DNA of 64,000 nucleotides from Haloarcula litorea (GCF_029338195.1 NZ_CP119779.1:2294001-2358000), one strand, 5' to 3'. Positions 9,794 to 20,125 are shown, counted from the stretch's first letter. The notes: generated from the letters alone by a model not told the origin. Translations and numbers: made by a program.

Positions 9794-10540
9794 ATGGCTG
9801 CCGGGAACGAGGGGGTCGTCGGCGGAATACGGCTCGACCTCAGACGAATGCACGAGACGTGGATGGAGCTCGTCTATCCGCGACAGCGTAACGCGGACGA
9901 CACCGTACTGGGCACCTGGACGCCCGACTCCGACCTCGGGATGGCGCTGTACCGCCTGTGGTCGGCGGTCGGGGTCCCGGTCGTCGGGCTCGTCTACCCG
10001 CTGGTGTTGCTCGGCGCGTTCCTCCGCTTCCAGACCCGGCGCATCGACGGGACGGCGACCCGGCTCGGGCTCGTCGGCGTCGTCCTGCTCTCGCTGGTGG
10101 TCTGGGGGGCGCTGGCCGCCCTCGCTCGGTTCGAACTCGACCTGCTGGCCGGCGGGTTCGTCGCGATCGCCGTCGCCGGCGGGGTCGCGACGGTCTCGGC
10201 GGCGCTGGCCGTCGGTACCCGGGCCGTGGGCGGCCGCGGGACGACGGTCGCCCTGGCCTACCCGTTCGCGATGACCGCGCTCTTCCTCCCGCCGGTCGTC
10301 GCGGCGCTGTTCTCGAAGACGCTGGCCGACGTCGTGCTCCCGAGCAGCGTCGCGCTCGCGCGCTGGGTGCTCGCGAACGTCCTCGCGCCGGTGGGACTCG
10401 CGACGATGTTCTCCGAGACGTTCGCGCTCCAGGGCAAGGGTCTGAACTACGTCGTGATGTGGCTCGCCATCTCGTTCCCGCTGGGCTGGGTGCTGGGCCT
10501 GCTCGTCTCGCTGGCCGACCTCGTCCGCCCGACCGAGTAG
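9794..10540 (+). CDS. Multi-pass membrane protein, unknown function
   Basis: A 248-residue protein with a soluble N-terminus of about 45 residues (MHETWMELVYPRQRN) and five or six hydrophobic segments up to the C-terminus. It looks somewhat like YIP1-type membrane proteins, but I cannot assign a family with confidence. The ATG at 9794 lies about 27 bases downstream of a CTTTAACG TATA-like box, consistent with a nearly leaderless transcript. It is divergent from the sulfotransferase-like gene. Confidence 0.7.
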   Translation: MAAGNEGVVGGIRLDLRRMHETWMELVYPRQRNADDTVLGTWTPDSDLGMALYRLWSAVGVPVVGLVYPLVLLGAFLRFQTRRIDGTATRLGLVGVVLLSLVVWGALAALARFELDLLAGGFVAIAVAGGVATVSAALAVGTRAVGGRGTTVALAYPFAMTALFLPPVVAALFSKTLADVVLPSSVALARWVLANVLAPVGLATMFSETFALQGKGLNYVVMWLAISFPLGWVLGLLVSLADLVRPTE

Positions 10541-10588
10541 CCGGACACGACGCTCCGGCTTCCGGCCGTCCGCGACCGTCCCGGACCG

Positions 10589-10774
10589 CTACGGACCGGC
10601 GCGGAACTCGCCGTGTTTCATCCCGAAGAAGAACGCGACGACCGAGAAGACGATCATCGAGGGCAGCACCATCGTGAACACCGTCGAGGGGGTCATCACG
10701 GCCGTGAGCGCGACCGCCGCGACGGCGACGATCGCGACGAGGGGGGCCACCGAGCGCGTGAAGTCGTATTCCAT
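10589..10774 (-). CDS. Small two-helix membrane protein
   Basis: A 61-residue protein with two hydrophobic helices (SVAPLVAIVAVAAVALTAV and MVLPSMIVFSVVAFFFGM) and a short polar tail. The start is the ATG at 10774; earlier in-frame codons give an atypical N-terminus. Small proteins of this shape are common and conserved among haloarchaea (a DUF7333-type family comes to mind, unverified). It is convergent with the preceding membrane protein gene. Function unknown. Confidence 0.65.
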   Translation of the reverse strand: MEYDFTRSVAPLVAIVAVAAVALTAVMTPSTVFTMVLPSMIVFSVVAFFFGMKHGEFRAGP

Positions 10775-10946
10775 ACTCCGCCGTTGTGGCCGAACCGACA
10801 AAACCGTTGAGAAAGCGGACTTACCGGACAGTCGATCGACTGGCGGCGGCGCGGAGCAACCGGTCTCGGAGCGTCACACGCGATCGCCGTGTCCGGGGCT
10901 CGGAACCGGGGGCGCACACGCCGAGTGAACCACGGCGGGGACCGCA

Positions 10947-11696
10947 TCACACCGAGACGGCGTCCGGTCGGACCACCGTCTCTTCGGGCACCTCGTCCTC
11001 CGCAGCGACCGCGAGGTCCGCCGTGTCGTCCCCGCCCAGTCGGACGGTCGCGCCCGCCCGCATCGGCGCGAGCAGGCCGGCGACGATCGCTCCCGCCGAG
11101 GTCACCGGCGCGCGCAGCGCCACCGTCGTCGTCGCATCGACGCCGTACTCCTCGGCGACGCGGCCGCTCGCGGCCACGAGGTCGCCGTGGGTGTACGTCC
11201 GGCCGGCCGCGAGCGCGTCGTCGGTGGGGCCGACCTCTGCCGGCGGCGCGAGCGGGTTCTCGCTCCACAGCTCGCGCTCGAACTGCGCGACGGTCGCGTC
11301 GTCGCTGGGCCCGCCGTAGGCCAGCGCCTTCGTCCCCGGCGCGAGCTCGTAGCGGTCGAGCCACGCCGCCGGCGCGACGAGCGCCGCGGCGTCGACCGCA
11401 CCCGGGGGGTCTATGTCGACGACTGCGCCGTCCTGTGTCGCGGCGAGGAACGCCAGCAGGGCGTCGGGGCCGTCCCGGAGCCGACCCGGCTCGTCGCCCT
11501 CGCCCGGGTCCTTGGGACCGGCGACGACGGCGACGCCGGTCCCCTCGCGGACGCCGTAGTGGCGCAGCAGGTTCCCGCCCTTCCAGACGTTCGTACAGAA
11601 GTCGCCGTAGCTGTACGGGGCGGTCCGTTCGGGCGCGGTGAACAGCACGCCGTCGCGCTCGCGGCCGGCAGCGACGATGTCCCCGAGTGTCTCCAT
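10947..11696 (-). CDS. Degenerate AMP-binding (acyl-CoA-synthetase-like) protein
   Basis: A 249-residue protein that reads like the N-terminal half of an acyl-CoA synthetase (SYGDFCTNVWKGGNLLRHYGV, and blocks such as VAVVAGPKDP and DGAVVDIDPPG). The nucleotide loop TSGTTGxPKG is absent: at that point there is a short TDDALAAGRTYTHGDL that preserves only the flanking pattern. There is no C-terminal AMP-binding domain. It is therefore unlikely to activate acids. It is a full open frame starting at ATG 11696, not a frameshifted remnant, and may be a conserved paralogue. It is divergent from the MazG-like gene. Confidence 0.65.
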   Translation of the reverse strand: METLGDIVAAGRERDGVLFTAPERTAPYSYGDFCTNVWKGGNLLRHYGVREGTGVAVVAGPKDPGEGDEPGRLRDGPDALLAFLAATQDGAVVDIDPPGAVDAAALVAPAAWLDRYELAPGTKALAYGGPSDDATVAQFERELWSENPLAPPAEVGPTDDALAAGRTYTHGDLVAASGRVAEEYGVDATTTVALRAPVTSAGAIVAGLLAPMRAGATVRLGGDDTADLAVAAEDEVPEETVVRPDAVSV

Positions 11697-11773
11697 ACCC
11701 GCGGTTGGAGCCGACGGGGCAAAAGCCGGACGGAAACCGCAAGGCCGATTCGGGCGGCGACCGGACGGCCGCT

Positions 11774-12079
11774 ATGGACGAACAGGACCGGGTCGCGGCG
11801 TTTCTCGCCGCCCACGAGCTCTCGACGCCGCCGGCGTACCGCGTGCTGGACCTCGCCTCCGAGCTGGGCGAGGTCGCAAAGGAGATCAACGAGTCCACCG
11901 GCTACGGGACCGATCCCGAGGCGGTCGCCGTCGCGGAGGACGAACTCGGCGACGCGCTGTTCGCGCTGCTGGCGCTCTGTGAAGCGGTCGACGTCGACGC
12001 CGACGCGGCGCTCGACACCGCGCTGGCGAAGTACGAGGACAGGCTCGACGACGCGGAGACGCCGGGCAGCGGGGAGTAG
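11774..12079 (+). CDS. MazG-like nucleotide pyrophosphohydrolase
   Basis: A 101-residue protein with the all-alpha NTP pyrophosphatase fold. The metal-binding pattern is visible: ASELGEVAKEINE (the ExxE pair) and, about 30 residues later, EDELGDALFALL (ExxD pair). Enzymes of this family hydrolyse canonical or damaged NTPs to NMP and pyrophosphate for house-cleaning. The length fits single-domain MazG-like proteins. The divergent gap to the AMP-binding-like gene is only 77 bases, so the two promoters are close or overlap. The substrate is not predictable. Confidence 0.88.
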   Translation: MDEQDRVAAFLAAHELSTPPAYRVLDLASELGEVAKEINESTGYGTDPEAVAVAEDELGDALFALLALCEAVDVDADAALDTALAKYEDRLDDAETPGSGE

Positions 12080-12097
12080 CGGCGGTCGGCGACCGGT

Positions 12098-13249
12098 CTA
12101 CAGCGAGTTCTTCAGCTTCTCGAAGAACCCTTCCTCGACCTCGACCTCCTCGCCGCCGGCCTCGGCGAACTGCTCGAGGGCCTCCTTCTGCTCGGCGTTG
12201 AGGCTGTCGGGTGTGACGACCTGCACCTGGACGTAGAGGTCGCCGCTGCCGCGCCGGCGCAGGCGGGGCATCCCCTTGCCCTCCAGCCGGAACACCTCGC
12301 CGCTCTGGGTGCCGGCGGGCACGTCCATCTCCACGTCGCCGTCGAGCGTCGGGACGCTGACGGTGTCGCCGAAGACCGCCTGCGGGAAGGAGATGGGGTG
12401 CTGGTGGGTGAGGTCCGCGCCCTCGCGCTCGAAGTCGGGGTGGTCCCGGACCGACACCTGGATGAGGAGGTCGCCGTTGGGCCCGCCCCGTTCGCCGGGC
12501 GCGCCCTCGCGTTCCATCCGCAGGGTCTGTCCGTCCTCGATGCCGGCGGGGACCTCGACCTCCAGCGTCGCCTCGTTCTGGACGGTCCCGTTGCCGCCAC
12601 AGGTCGAACAGGTCTCGTCGTACAGCGTCCCGTCGCCCTCACAGCGCCGACAGGTGGCGGTCTGCTGGACCCGGCCCATCGGCGTCTGCTGGACGCGGGT
12701 GGTCTGTCCCTGGCCGTTGCACTCGGGGCAGGTCCGGGAGTCGGCCCCCGGCGGGTGGCCCTTCCCGTCGCAGTCGTCGCAGCGCTCGGGTCGGGTGACC
12801 GTCAGGTTCTTCGTGACGCCCTCGTGGGCCTCGGCGAGGTCGATCTCCAGCCGGGTCTGGAGGTCCTGTCCCTGCTGGGGGCGGTTGCCGCCGCCGCGAC
12901 GGCCCCCACCGCCGAAGAACTGGTCGAAGATGTCCTGCATGTCGAACCCGCCCGCACCGCCGAACGGGTCGCCGCCGGCCGCGCCGCCGCGGCCGCCGCC
13001 ACCGCCGGCCCCGCCGCGCTTCTCGGCCTGCTCGAAGCGCTCGTGACCCATCTGGTCGTACATCTGGCGCTTCTCCTCGTCGGTCAGGACCTCCTTGGCC
13101 TTCTTCGCCTTCTTGAACTTCTCCTCTGCGTTCGGATCGTCGCTGACGTCCGGGTGGTACTCCCGGGCTTTCTCCCGGTAGGCCTCCTGGATCTCCTCCT
13201 CGGAGGCGTCCCGCGAGACACCCAGTATCTCGTAGAAATCCTGCGACAT
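12098..13249 (-). CDS. dnaJ: Chaperone DnaJ (Hsp40)
   Basis: A 383-residue type I Hsp40 that stimulates DnaK ATPase and delivers substrates. The J domain covers residues 1-65 with HPD at 32-34. A Gly/Phe-rich linker runs to about 115. Four CxxCxGxG zinc motifs follow (CDDCDGKG, CPECNGQG, CRRCEGDG, CSTCGGNG), and then the substrate-binding C-terminal domains. The start is the ATG at 13249, with a TATA-like TCTATTGAAG about 30 bases upstream. The haloarchaeal Hsp70 system is of bacterial origin. dnaK and grpE lie about 2.5 kb away on the same strand, beyond two plus-strand genes. Confidence 0.97.
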   Translation of the reverse strand: MSQDFYEILGVSRDASEEEIQEAYREKAREYHPDVSDDPNAEEKFKKAKKAKEVLTDEEKRQMYDQMGHERFEQAEKRGGAGGGGGRGGAAGGDPFGGAGGFDMQDIFDQFFGGGGRRGGGNRPQQGQDLQTRLEIDLAEAHEGVTKNLTVTRPERCDDCDGKGHPPGADSRTCPECNGQGQTTRVQQTPMGRVQQTATCRRCEGDGTLYDETCSTCGGNGTVQNEATLEVEVPAGIEDGQTLRMEREGAPGERGGPNGDLLIQVSVRDHPDFEREGADLTHQHPISFPQAVFGDTVSVPTLDGDVEMDVPAGTQSGEVFRLEGKGMPRLRRRGSGDLYVQVQVVTPDSLNAEQKEALEQFAEAGGEEVEVEEGFFEKLKNSL

Positions 13250-13355
13250 TCGTTGTGGGATGGATACTCGATTGAGCCACTTCAATAGAACGGGTTAGGG
13301 ACTCCCCGGGCGGCGACCGGGGGGCTTATCTCCGTGCCGGTGGACCCTTCCGGTG

Positions 13356-13877
13356 ATGGATACCGGTCGCCGCTCCGATGGCCGTGCGGTCGTCACCGTC
13401 GAGCGCGTCGCCGTCTGGGGACTGGCGGCCCTGGCCGTCGCGGGGCTCGTCGCGCTGGCGGTCGGCCCCGGTGCCACCCTCCGGACGGCCGCACCGGACG
13501 CGACGTTCGAGACCGCGTTCGACGCCGACGACGGCGCGGTCACGGTGACCCACACCGGTGGCGGGCGACTCGGCGCGGGCGCGACGGACGAACTCGCCGT
13601 CGTCGTCACCGACGCCGACCGGAACGCGACGACGACGGTCGTCTGGGCCGCCGGCCCCGACGAGTTCCCGGTCGCGGCGGGCGATTCGCTGACCGTCGAC
13701 GACCCCAGCGTCGACGCGAACGGCGACGGGGACTACCTCGACGGGGACCGCTCGGTCGGGTTCTACCTCGACCGCGGCGACGAGGTCGCGGTCGTCTGGA
13801 CGGGCCGCCTGCTGGGCGCGCCGGACACCCGGACTGCGACGCTGGACACGGCGACCCTCGGCGCGTCCGAGCAGTAG
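13356..13877 (+). CDS. Exported or anchored protein resembling archaeal type IV pilin domain
   Basis: A 173-residue protein with one N-terminal hydrophobic segment (VAVWGLAALAVAGLVALAVGP, about residues 19-39). A beta-rich ectodomain follows whose FDADDGAVTVTHTGGGRL pattern resembles the C-terminal part of archaeal type IV pilins. A prepilin peptidase site is not evident, so pilin identity is uncertain. An Asp-rich, calcium-site-like DANGDGDYLDGD stretch lies near residue 130. ATG 13356 is chosen over GTG 13353. It sits between dnaJ (divergent) and the Rieske fusion gene. Confidence 0.65.
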   Translation: MDTGRRSDGRAVVTVERVAVWGLAALAVAGLVALAVGPGATLRTAAPDATFETAFDADDGAVTVTHTGGGRLGAGATDELAVVVTDADRNATTTVVWAAGPDEFPVAAGDSLTVDDPSVDANGDGDYLDGDRSVGFYLDRGDEVAVVWTGRLLGAPDTRTATLDTATLGASEQ

Positions 13878-13884
13878 TGTAACG

Positions 13885-13909
13885 CGCAGAACACGAATTC
13901 GTTTCTGCG
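13885..13909. repeat. Imperfect palindrome upstream of the Rieske fusion gene
   Basis: The 25 bases form a 12-bp inverted repeat (CGCAGAA-c-ACGAA / TTCGTTTCTGCG) with a single bulged base. It ends next to a TATA-like AATACTTA at 13910-13917, 34 bases before the ATG at 13944. Its place directly upstream of the promoter suggests an operator; it could alternatively act as a terminator hairpin for the gene ending at 13877. Confidence 0.5.
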
Positions 13910-13943
13910 AATACTTACCACGGTCTGTGCCCTCGTCTCGCGT

Positions 13944-15683
13944 ATGGCGACAGAGGACGCCTACGAGGAACTCGTCTCGCTCGACGCGCTCGCCGACGAG
14001 GGACCGCTGGTCGAACGGGTCGGCGGTCACACCGTCGCGCTGTTCCACCACGAGGGACAGGTGTACGCCGTCGACAACCGCTGTCCGCACATGGGATTCC
14101 CGCTCTCGAAGGGGACCGTCGACGACGGGCTGTTGACCTGTCACTGGCACCACGCGCGGTTCGAACTGGCCCGTGGCGACACGCTGGACCCGTGGGCCGA
14201 CGACGTCCAGACGTTCCCCACCGAGGTCAGGGACGGGACGGTCTACGTCGATCCCGACCCCGAGCCCGACGTGTCGCCGGCGACCCACTGGCGGAACCGC
14301 CTGGCCGACTCGCTGCAGGAGAACATCGACCTCGTGGCCGCGAAGGCGGTCATCAACCTCGACGACCTCGGCGAGGGGTTCGCGACGCCGCTGGCGACGG
14401 CCGTCGACTTCGGGACGACCTACCGCGCGGACGGCTGGGGCCGCGGCCTGACGACGCTGGGCGCGATGGCGAACCTCTACGACGACGTGGCCCACGACGA
14501 GAGACTGCGGGCGATGTACGTCGGCGTCACCGAGGTCGCGGACAACTGCGCCGGCGAGCCGCCCCGGTTCGACCAGTACGAACTCAGCAACGACGCCCTC
14601 TCGAAGGACCGGCTGAAGTCGTGGTTCCGCGAGACCTGCGAGGTCCGGGACAGCGACGGGGCCGAGCGGTGTCTGCGGACGGCGGCGGCCGTCCTGCCGC
14701 CCGAGGACGTGGTCGAGATCCTGCTGGCCGCCGCCACCGACCACCTCTACCTGAACGCCAGCCACACGCTGGACTTCGTCAACAAGGCCGTCGAGACCCT
14801 CGACCACGTCGGCTGGGACAAGGCCGAGGACGTGCTCGCGTCGCTGGTCGAGTCCTTTACCGACGCCGCTCGCGCCGAGGAGCGCTCGGAGTGGCGACAG
14901 CCCGTCGACGTGGCGACGCTGTGTTTCGACGCCCACGAGGCCCTGCCGGACCTGGTCGCCGCCGGCGAGGGCCGCGACTGGGAGCGCCCCGACGGCTTCG
15001 TCGAGACGCTGCTGTCGGACGACCCCGAGGCCATCGTCGACACGATGCAGGAGGCCGTCCGCGAGGGCGCGACGGCCGAACAGCTCGCCCGCGCCGTCGC
15101 GCTGGCTGCGACCCGGCGGGTCGCCCAGTTCGCCACCAGCAACGAGTTCGCCGACTGGAACACGGTCCACCACACGTTCAGCTACGCCAACGCCGCCCAC
15201 GCGCTGGCCGCCCGGACCGACGCCGTCGACGCGTACAGGCCCTGTTTCGACGGCGCGATGTCGGTCTACCTCGACCGCTTCCTCAACACGCCCGCCGCGC
15301 CGCTGCCCGACCCCGGGGACTCGGACCGCGACCCCGAGACGATCCGCGGGGACCTGCTCGCGGCCTTCGACGAGCAGGGCCGCGTCGACGAGGCGGGCGC
15401 GCTCGTCAGCGAGCACTTCGACGCCGGCGGCGACGTCGCCGACCTGAAGCGGACCCTGGGCGAGGGACTGCTCCGCGAGGACGCCGGTTTCCACGAACTC
15501 CAGAACGTCGAGGCCGCGTTCCGCCAGCACGAGTTCGGCACGACCGACGCCGAGCGCCGCCTCCCGCTGATCGCGACCGCTCGCTACCTCGCGGCGCACT
15601 TCCCGACCCGGCGCGCCCGCGAGCAGACGTTCACCATCGCCCACCGGCTGTTCCGCGGCGAGCAGATCCACGGCGAGGCGTAG
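13944..15683 (+). CDS. Rieske domain fused to a long helical domain
   Basis: A 579-residue soluble protein. Residues 1-105 are a Rieske [2Fe-2S] domain with intact ligand boxes CPHMGF and CHWHHARF. The remaining 470 residues are predicted largely alpha-helical and rich in paired histidines and aromatics (LYLNASHTLDFVNKA, WNTVHHTFSYANAAHAL, FTIAHRLF). They lack the usual ring-hydroxylase mononuclear iron motif. The histidines could bind metal or haem, or the region may be a HEAT-like scaffold; the C-terminal part recalls questin-oxidase-like proteins only weakly. It stands alone between a pilin-like gene and dnaK. A palindrome precedes its promoter. Role unknown, probably a redox enzyme. Confidence 0.8.
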   Translation: MATEDAYEELVSLDALADEGPLVERVGGHTVALFHHEGQVYAVDNRCPHMGFPLSKGTVDDGLLTCHWHHARFELARGDTLDPWADDVQTFPTEVRDGTVYVDPDPEPDVSPATHWRNRLADSLQENIDLVAAKAVINLDDLGEGFATPLATAVDFGTTYRADGWGRGLTTLGAMANLYDDVAHDERLRAMYVGVTEVADNCAGEPPRFDQYELSNDALSKDRLKSWFRETCEVRDSDGAERCLRTAAAVLPPEDVVEILLAAATDHLYLNASHTLDFVNKAVETLDHVGWDKAEDVLASLVESFTDAARAEERSEWRQPVDVATLCFDAHEALPDLVAAGEGRDWERPDGFVETLLSDDPEAIVDTMQEAVREGATAEQLARAVALAATRRVAQFATSNEFADWNTVHHTFSYANAAHALAARTDAVDAYRPCFDGAMSVYLDRFLNTPAAPLPDPGDSDRDPETIRGDLLAAFDEQGRVDEAGALVSEHFDAGGDVADLKRTLGEGLLREDAGFHELQNVEAAFRQHEFGTTDAERRLPLIATARYLAAHFPTRRAREQTFTIAHRLFRGEQIHGEA

Positions 15684-15759
15684 CGGGGCTGGACGTCCGA
15701 GAAGGCTGAGAAAACCGCCGGTCTATCGAGCCGACCCCTCGCGTTACTCGTCGTCGTCC

Positions 15760-15780
15760 TCAGAAATCGAAGATTTCTGA
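15760..15780. repeat. Perfect palindromic repeat at the dnaK 3' end
   Basis: The sequence has two perfect 9-base arms, TCAGAAATC and GATTTCTGA, separated by GAA. It lies just after the dnaK stop codon, between two copies of an Asp/Glu-coding stretch. It could be a short mobile-type palindrome (REP-like) or serve as a terminator for dnaK and the convergent Rieske gene. Confidence 0.75.
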
Positions 15781-15785
15781 CGGGC

Positions 15786-17702
<1,917 letters not shown>

Positions 17703-17730
17703 CTTACGCACTCGTAGCGGATTCGGCCGG

Positions 17731-17738
17731 TTAAAAGT
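17731..17738 (-). promoter_or_regulatory. TATA-like box of dnaK
   Basis: On the minus strand the bases read CTTTTAA, 29-36 bases upstream of the dnaK ATG. This is the distance expected for a leaderless or nearly leaderless haloarchaeal transcript, so dnaK probably has its own promoter although grpE lies upstream on the same strand. Confidence 0.45.
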
Positions 17739-17870
17739 TGCTAGATGCGGCCGAGAGCGAACCGAGGCGAGTGGCCGCCTGCGGTCGGTTTTCGGCGTTT
17801 CGATCGCGTGCGACCGGAGCGTATATCAAGCACCGCAATCAGACCGATGTCGGCCCGCCGTCGCCGGTCG

Positions 17871-18581
17871 TCACTCCTCGCTGACCGTCACCTGGGCCTC
17901 CCGCAGCACCTTGTCGGCCATCTCGTAGCCGGGCCGGTGGACGTCGGCGATGGTGCCGGGCTCGGCGTCGCTCTCGACGCGGGCCAGCACCTGGTGTTGG
18001 GTCGGGTCCACCTCGTCGCCGCTCGCGGGCTCGATGACCTCGACGTTCTCCGCGGCCAGCACGTCGTCCAGCTGTCGCAGCGTCGACTCGACGCCGCTGC
18101 GGATCTCGGCGTCCTCGTCCTGTTCCAAGGCCCGCTGGAGGTTGTCCCGCACGTCCAGCAGTCGGGTGACGAGGTCCTCGGTGGCGCGCTGTTTCTCCTG
18201 CTCGCGGCGCTCGTCCATCCGCTTCTTGTAGTTCTGGAACTCCGCCTGCTTGCGCTTGAGCTTCTCCTCCAGTTCCTCGGCGGTCGCCTCCGCCTCGGCC
18301 AGTTCGTCCGCCAGCGAGCGGACCTGTCCTTCGAGACCCGCGGTCCGCGTCCGCAGGCCGGCGACCTCGCGGGCGATCTCCTCGGGGTCGGACTCGGCGA
18401 CCCGCTCGACGAGGTCGTCGTCCGGATCGGCCTCGACGTCGTCGAGGTCCGTCCCCGCCGCTGCGACGTCGTCGAGGTCGACGGCGTCCGGGTCGACACC
18501 CTCGGGGACCTCCTCGACGTCGACGGCCTCGCCCTCGGCCGCGTCGCCGCGCTCGTCGTCGGCTGCGTCCTGCTCGGTCAT
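17871..18581 (-). CDS. grpE: Nucleotide exchange factor GrpE
   Basis: A 236-residue protein that releases ADP from DnaK. An acidic N-terminal region of about 70 residues precedes a long coiled coil (about residues 72-125, ending in FQNYKKRMDERREQEK, the family signature). The C-terminal beta domain carries the conserved HQVLARVES and GYEMADKVLREAQVTV motifs. The acidic N-terminal extension is longer than in bacterial GrpE, as usual in halophiles. Start ATG 18581; a TATA-like CTTTTACC box lies at 18604-18611, so it may be transcribed apart from the upstream gene. dnaK follows after 168 bases. Confidence 0.96.
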   Translation of the reverse strand: MTEQDAADDERGDAAEGEAVDVEEVPEGVDPDAVDLDDVAAAGTDLDDVEADPDDDLVERVAESDPEEIAREVAGLRTRTAGLEGQVRSLADELAEAEATAEELEEKLKRKQAEFQNYKKRMDERREQEKQRATEDLVTRLLDVRDNLQRALEQDEDAEIRSGVESTLRQLDDVLAAENVEVIEPASGDEVDPTQHQVLARVESDAEPGTIADVHRPGYEMADKVLREAQVTVSEE

Positions 18582-18623
18582 ACACGGGCGAAGTCGTCAC
18601 ACGGGTAAAAGAATTCAGAAACG

Positions 18624-19232
18624 TCACGGGCCGACGGCGAAGGCGGTGGGGTCGAACGCGAGCGCCGCCCGCACGTCGGCCCACTCGCCGCTCTCTTCGA
18701 GCCGGTACCGGGCGAACGCGGGGTTGCGGGCGAGTTCCAGTTCGGCGAGGCGGCGCTGGACGGGCGCGTACAGGTCCGCCCAGTCGAGGTCCTGCATCGT
18801 CTCGCCCGCGTCGCTCTCGTCGGGGACGAACGTCGCGCCGTCGTCGTTCGGCTCGATTGTCCCGTACTGGAAGCGGGTCCAGACCGTGTACTCCCCGAAC
18901 GGGACCGTCTCGGTGGGCGGCGGCTCGCGGCGGTACTGGGCCTTGAACCGCTGGTGTCGCTCCTCGCCGCCCCAGAGGACGCCCCGCGTCAGGAGCTTGA
19001 CCCGCCGCTCGGCGTCGACCCCGCAGTTGTAGATGACCCGGGCGCGCTCGTACTCCCGCGAGCGGAACGTCTCCGCGACGCCGCCCTCGTGGAGGAGGTC
19101 GACCTCGTACTGGTAGGGGAGCGGCGTCGCGTCCGCTCGCTCCAGTACCGACCGGACACCGCCGCCCTCGACGGCCGCGCTCCCGCCCCAGGCCTCCGGG
19201 TCCGTCTCGTCGGGGTCGACCCACCTGTCCAT
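18624..19232 (-). CDS. Conserved hypothetical protein upstream of grpE
   Basis: A 202-residue soluble protein with no membrane segment, signal peptide or motif I recognise. Visible features are a Trp/Tyr-rich middle part (FGEYTVWTRFQYG) and a C-terminal helical region (YAPVQRRLAELELARNPAFARYRLEE). It ends 42 bases before grpE on the same strand, so it may be co-transcribed with it, but grpE also seems to have its own promoter. Function unknown. Confidence 0.65.
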   Translation of the reverse strand: MDRWVDPDETDPEAWGGSAAVEGGGVRSVLERADATPLPYQYEVDLLHEGGVAETFRSREYERARVIYNCGVDAERRVKLLTRGVLWGGEERHQRFKAQYRREPPPTETVPFGEYTVWTRFQYGTIEPNDDGATFVPDESDAGETMQDLDWADLYAPVQRRLAELELARNPAFARYRLEESGEWADVRAALAFDPTAFAVGP

Positions 19233-19345
19233 ACCCGTTCGTTCGCTCCCCGTTCACTTACCACTGTCCCGGACTGCGGGCGGTACGCTCCCCGTATCGT
19301 CGGTACGGTGGACATAGCTAACGGGGAACGCATCGGTGTGGGCCT

Positions 19346-20125
19346 ATGGGAGGTCCGGATCGTCCCGAGTCGCTGTCGGCGGCGGGCCGTCGCGTCGTCG
19401 AGGCCGGGCGGTCCGTGGACGTCGGACTGGCGGCGGCCGCGCTCGCCTACTACGGCCTCGTCTCGCTGGTGCCGGCGGTGGTGCTCCTCGCCACGTTCGC
19501 GACGGCGGTCTGGGGCGAACGGGTGGCGGACTCGCTGCTCGCGGTCGCCGGCGACAGCCTCTCGCCCAGCGGCGAACGCCTCCTCCGGCAGTCGATCACG
19601 GAGACGACCGGGCGCTGGCGGGTCTCCCTGGGGAGCGCACTCGTCCTGCTGTGGGGGCTGTTGCGGCTGTTCCGGGGGCTGGACGCCGCCGTCGGTCGCG
19701 TCTACGGGACGGAGTCGACCGTGGGCGGACGGTTCGTCGACGGCGTCGCGGCGATGGTCGGCGTGGCCGGTGCCGTCACCGTCGTGCTCGGAGCGCGTGC
19801 GCTCGCGCTCCTGACCGGGACCCGACTCGTCGGGCCGGCGGTCGTGTTGAGCCGGGTCGCCGTCGTCGCGCTCCTGCTGTTCCCGCTGTACTACGCGCTG
19901 CCGAACGTCGAGACGTCCGCACGCGACGCGCTCCCGGGGACGGTCCTCGCGGCCGGCGGGTGGGAACTGCTCCGGGTCGCCTTCGACCTCTACCTCGCGG
20001 TCGGTGGGCGGACGCTCGGGGGGCTACTCGGGGCCGTCGTCCTGTTCGTCACGTGGCTGTTCTTCGGGAGCGCGCTGGTGGTCGTCGGCGCGTTGGTCAA
20101 CGCCGTCGTCGCCGGCCACCGGTAG
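19346..20125 (+). CDS. YihY/BrkB-family membrane protein
   Basis: A 259-residue integral membrane protein with about six transmembrane helices, matching the YihY/virulence factor BrkB family (formerly and wrongly called RNase BN). The family start is seen in LAAAALAYYGLVSLVPAVVLL, and the C-terminal LGGLLGAVVLFVTWLFFGSALVVVGA block is typical. The function is not settled; transport or envelope stress roles have been proposed. The last 102 bases overlap, on the opposite strand, the end of the HalOD1 gene. Confidence 0.9.
   Translation: MGGPDRPESLSAAGRRVVEAGRSVDVGLAAAALAYYGLVSLVPAVVLLATFATAVWGERVADSLLAVAGDSLSPSGERLLRQSITETTGRWRVSLGSALVLLWGLLRLFRGLDAAVGRVYGTESTVGGRFVDGVAAMVGVAGAVTVVLGARALALLTGTRLVGPAVVLSRVAVVALLLFPLYYALPNVETSARDALPGTVLAAGGWELLRVAFDLYLAVGGRTLGGLLGAVVLFVTWLFFGSALVVVGALVNAVVAGHR

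Noticed and set aside
14192-15709. A 505-residue alternative frame inside the Rieske fusion gene
   Set aside because: Basic Arg-rich composition and no motif; the fusion gene in the other frame has clear Rieske ligands.
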